From Methanobacteriota archaeon (lineage in GTDB: Archaea; Thermoplasmatota; Poseidoniia; Poseidoniales; Poseidoniaceae), in contig JABJFP010000173.1 of assembly GCA_018662715.1 (NCBI GenBank), positions 1 to 16,967 on the forward strand: DNA of 16,967 nt, read 5' to 3'. The notes beneath the pieces are model-generated. The model did not search any database, had not been told where the DNA came from, and worked only from the letters and a program-made list of their open reading frames with translations. Below are positions 14,358 through 16,967 of the stretch, piece by piece. The translations under genes and the position numbers were made by a program. Each line of letters opens with the position of its first letter. Position 1 is the first letter of the stretch.

Positions 14358-16853
14358 ATGTCGTATCGGAGAACCATGCGATGGATAGGACTAGCACTTC
14401 TTGTCATATTGCATACAATTGCACCAATGGCTCATGCTGGTTCAGAATCCAGTGCAAGGGAAGGGGAAATTGTAGGGATTTCAGGACCAAGTGAAGTCAT
14501 CGTCCACCCCAACGAAACCGTTAGTACGTACATCACACTTCACAACCTCGCCACCGTCAATCAGGAATTTACGATATCTGTGGTCTCAATTCCATCTGTG
14601 TTGAATACTGAAAACTTACCACTTGCTGAAGTCCTCGTGCCCAATCATCTCAAGCAAATGGTTTTCGGTATTTCTGCCGATGAGAACGCACCGTATACAC
14701 AGCATGAAGTTGAATTTCGTGTTACGTCGGATTATGATGAAACCTATTCACAATCTGTTTGGATGAATATCACTGTAGCACCCTACTCCAATCTTAAATT
14801 TGGCTCTGATGATCTGACGACGTTGACCGTTGATGAATTGGTCAGAACAGGAGTTGCAGTCAACATAACCAACAATGCATCGCTACCGGACAATGTTACC
14901 TTTGACCTCTACAGCCCCTCGGGGTGGAATTGGGGTTGGACCATAAATTCTAATGAGGAAGGGAATGCTTACCTTGATCTTGATCCTGACAGTCTTGCTT
15001 ACGTGTATTTTTGGGTGGACATACCAGCCGTTGAGAACGGAATGCCTCTGGCAGGTACTGGCCCACGATTCACATTAACTGCAATTTCAGGCCTTGACAA
15101 CGCGATGACTTCGTGGTCTTTTGACCTTCATATGAATGAAAAACGCAACGTGACCATTGATGAGGTTGAAGAGAATATTGAACTCGCTCCGGGTGAAGAT
15201 GGCCGTATGTTGGTCTCAGTTCGAAATGTAGGAAATACTCCGAATCGATTGAATATTACCCTCCAAGGATTGAACGAACAAGGAGAGAACTTGCCGGAGT
15301 ACGCTAATTCTGACCGATTTAATTACAGCGGATGGACCGTAGCCCTCTTTGGAGGACTTGAAGATGTTCTGCTTCAGCCTAACGAATCCAGAACCGTTGA
15401 AGTTGGTGTGCAGTCTCCAAATATATTCACCGGGGAATTAAATGTTGAATTACAAGTTTTTGCAAATGGTGCTCAACAACTAACCAAGACAACACGCCTC
15501 ACAGCAACCATCAATCGTACCGTTGATGCCACTCTTTCATTCACCCAAGAAGGGTGTAGCATGCTGTTAGTTGGAGAGCCATGCCGCAGTACTTTGACGG
15601 TTGAAAACGGTGGAAATTCATACAACACATTCAGCCTTAGACTCAATGATGTATCTGACGCATTCAATGCATCCCTAGCCCAAGAATCCTTGCTTGTCCA
15701 AGTTGGACAGGAAAAAACATTCTCTGACGTGTTCATCAATGTGACTCAAGGTACTCTTGCATTCACCTCAGGTGAAGTCATTGTGGAACTCTTGGGTGAT
15801 GGCCTAACCGTTTTGGATAGTGTCAACATGCCTGTCAAAGCAGCTCCGATGGTAAAGTGGTCACTTAGCAATGTTGTTGAGGACATCAATTCGAAAAATC
15901 GGCTTTCGATATCGTTTGAAGTTCGTAATGATGGCAACGCAGTAGATGGTTTTGTCGTCCAACTTCAGTCAACTCACTCACTCCCAATGGGATTAATTCC
16001 TCCACAAGGGGCAGTCTACGAAGACGATACGGAATACCCCCGCTCTTACCAACTGAATGGAGTTCCGTTGAACTCAAACCTTACCATCCGAGCATGGGTT
16101 GATCTGCCAAGCGACCAAAAAACAAATGGAACGGTGTTCATCAATACTACCATCACCTCCATTTTTGCTCCGGAAGGGCAAATGTTCGTCCATACCTCCC
16201 AAGGGGACTATCTCGGAACGCCGTGGCGAGCGTTGGAAGAAACAGATGAGGGGACTGATTGGGCCGAACTTGCAGCCACTTCATGGGCATACACCAAGGC
16301 TTGGTCAGGCGTAATTTTAGCCATCATATTCTCCGGCTTGATCATTTACAAGGCCCTAACCGATCGACAACGCAGACTCGAAAATGATGCAATACTACCG
16401 TATCAGCAAGTTGATTCCGATGCTTCGGATTGGATGAATAAATTTGATACCGCTCCTGCATCACCCGCTGAGCCCGTCATGGTTGAAAACGCACCTCAAG
16501 TCACAAGAGAATCATTTGAAGCAGTCTTCCGCCAGCAAGCAGGAACATCAACACCTGCAGCTGAACCTGTTGACGAAAGACTCAGAGAAGCCGCAACACT
16601 GGTTCTTGATGCAAGAACGACGCAAGCGCGTTTGGAAAAGGCAGATCAATTGCTCGGAGAGATTCAAACAGAGGGTACGGCCATACCTCATCCACTCAAC
16701 CAACAATTAGAACCTCAAAACCACTCAGCCAGTATTACGGTTCGCCAAGACCCAAACCATGTCATGCCAACCGCACCAGTGAAGCCAGCAGAGGTTGTAC
16801 ATGTTCCCCTGCCCGACATAAGTCAAGCGCATGATGACGATTTGGAATTCTAA
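14358..16853 (+). CDS. Single-pass surface protein with Ig-like beta-sandwich repeats
   Basis: This protein of up to 831 residues has a signal peptide (WIGLALLVILHTIAPMAHAG, likely cut after Ala27). About 600 extracellular residues follow as a chain of beta-sandwich domains of the NEW3/CARDB kind. Recurring phrases such as SVRNVGNTPNRLNITLQGL, TVENGGNSYNTFSLRL and FEVRNDGNAVDGFVVQLQS mark successive copies. Many N-x-S/T sites could be glycosylated. One Cys pair (EGCSMLLVGEPC) may form a disulfide. A membrane helix (about 648-667, SGVILAIIFSGLIIY) precedes a 164-residue cytoplasmic tail with a predicted helical, coiled-coil-like stretch (LREAATLVLDARTTQARLEK) and an acidic end (HDDDLEF). There is no enzyme motif. 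Adhesion, envelope structure or partner binding is possible. The ATG at 14376 is an alternative start. RNase HII follows after ten bases. Confidence 0.85.
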   Translation: MSYRRTMRWIGLALLVILHTIAPMAHAGSESSAREGEIVGISGPSEVIVHPNETVSTYITLHNLATVNQEFTISVVSIPSVLNTENLPLAEVLVPNHLKQMVFGISADENAPYTQHEVEFRVTSDYDETYSQSVWMNITVAPYSNLKFGSDDLTTLTVDELVRTGVAVNITNNASLPDNVTFDLYSPSGWNWGWTINSNEEGNAYLDLDPDSLAYVYFWVDIPAVENGMPLAGTGPRFTLTAISGLDNAMTSWSFDLHMNEKRNVTIDEVEENIELAPGEDGRMLVSVRNVGNTPNRLNITLQGLNEQGENLPEYANSDRFNYSGWTVALFGGLEDVLLQPNESRTVEVGVQSPNIFTGELNVELQVFANGAQQLTKTTRLTATINRTVDATLSFTQEGCSMLLVGEPCRSTLTVENGGNSYNTFSLRLNDVSDAFNASLAQESLLVQVGQEKTFSDVFINVTQGTLAFTSGEVIVELLGDGLTVLDSVNMPVKAAPMVKWSLSNVVEDINSKNRLSISFEVRNDGNAVDGFVVQLQSTHSLPMGLIPPQGAVYEDDTEYPRSYQLNGVPLNSNLTIRAWVDLPSDQKTNGTVFINTTITSIFAPEGQMFVHTSQGDYLGTPWRALEETDEGTDWAELAATSWAYTKAWSGVILAIIFSGLIIYKALTDRQRRLENDAILPYQQVDSDASDWMNKFDTAPASPAEPVMVENAPQVTRESFEAVFRQQAGTSTPAAEPVDERLREAATLVLDARTTQARLEKADQLLGEIQTEGTAIPHPLNQQLEPQNHSASITVRQDPNHVMPTAPVKPAEVVHVPLPDISQAHDDDLEF

Positions 16854-16858
16854 GGTGG
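16853..16858 (+). promoter_or_regulatory. Ribosome binding site of rnhB
   Basis: AGGTGG overlaps the last base of the preceding stop codon and lies five bases before the ATG at 16864. Confidence 0.55.
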
Positions 16859-16863
16859 TTGGC

Positions 16864-16967
16864 ATGTGGGAAATTGGTGTTGACGAAGCCGGCAGAGGGC
16901 CTGTACTTGGACCTCTTGTCGTTGCTTCTTGTGCAATCCCTAGGGAAGACATACCGCTCCTCAAAGA
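16864..16967 (+). CDS. rnhB: Ribonuclease HII, N-terminal fragment
   Basis: Only the first 34 codons are in the window; the gene continues past its edge. They read MWEIGVDEAGRGPVLGPLVV, then ASCAIPRED. The GxDEAGRGPxxGPLVVA block is the signature of type 2 RNase H and supplies the first two metal-binding acids (Asp7, Glu8). The enzyme cuts RNA in RNA-DNA hybrids and removes single ribonucleotides from DNA. The start sits at the expected distance from the motif, and the gene lies ten bases after the surface-protein stop with a good ribosome binding site. Confidence 0.94.
   Translation, partial: MWEIGVDEAGRGPVLGPLVVASCAIPREDIPLLK

Overview
The window looks like a chromosomal segment of a marine planktonic euryarchaeon, most likely a relative of Marine Group II/III (Poseidoniales and kin). 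The archaeal signals are an RNase P protein of the Rpr2/Rpp21 type, an archaeal-type PheRS beta chain, a type II (archaeal) GAPDH, a split-type GXGXG glutamate-synthase domain protein and a CRS1-YhbY protein beside the RNase P subunit. The Marine Group II guess is inference, based on this gene mix, the intermediate base composition and the very large Ig-like surface proteins with one membrane anchor and a long cytoplasmic tail. No rRNA, tRNA, insertion sequence, CRISPR array or phage gene is visible, and no gene-free stretch exceeds about 125 bases.

Layout. (a) 1-508, plus strand: the 3' end of a gene that opens with 17 perfect copies of the hexamer AGGAGC, read as a Gly-Ala repeat. (b) 533-9722, minus strand: six co-directional, closely packed genes. 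In transcription order they are type II GAPDH, a 1658-residue membrane-anchored subtilase, adenylate kinase, RNase P component 4, a YhbY RNA-binding protein and an ArsB/NhaD-family ion transporter. (c) 9723-9845: divergent promoter region. (d) 9846-13890, plus strand: a GXGXG protein carrying a truncated glutamate-synthase-like C-terminal half, pheT and an SRAP-domain protein, in a tight run with gaps of 7 and 9 bases. (e) 13887-14282, minus strand: a small acidic protein of unknown function, convergent with and overlapping the SRAP gene. (f) 14358-16967, plus strand: an 831-residue single-pass surface protein and the start of rnhB (RNase HII), which runs off the window.

Functionally this is mostly core metabolism and information processing: glycolysis/gluconeogenesis, adenylate balance, tRNA 5' maturation, Phe-tRNA charging and removal of RNA from DNA. 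Added to it are abasic-site protection (SRAP), sodium or anion transport, and two large cell-surface proteins, one of which is probably a secreted-side protease for proteinaceous matter. I found no convincing new multi-gene system. The best leads are the GXGXG fusion protein that lacks the iron-sulfur cysteines, the subtilase with Asp where the oxyanion Asn is expected, the Gly-Ala hexamer array, and two perfect inverted repeats (7 bp upstream of the transporter and 11 bp inside the GXGXG gene).
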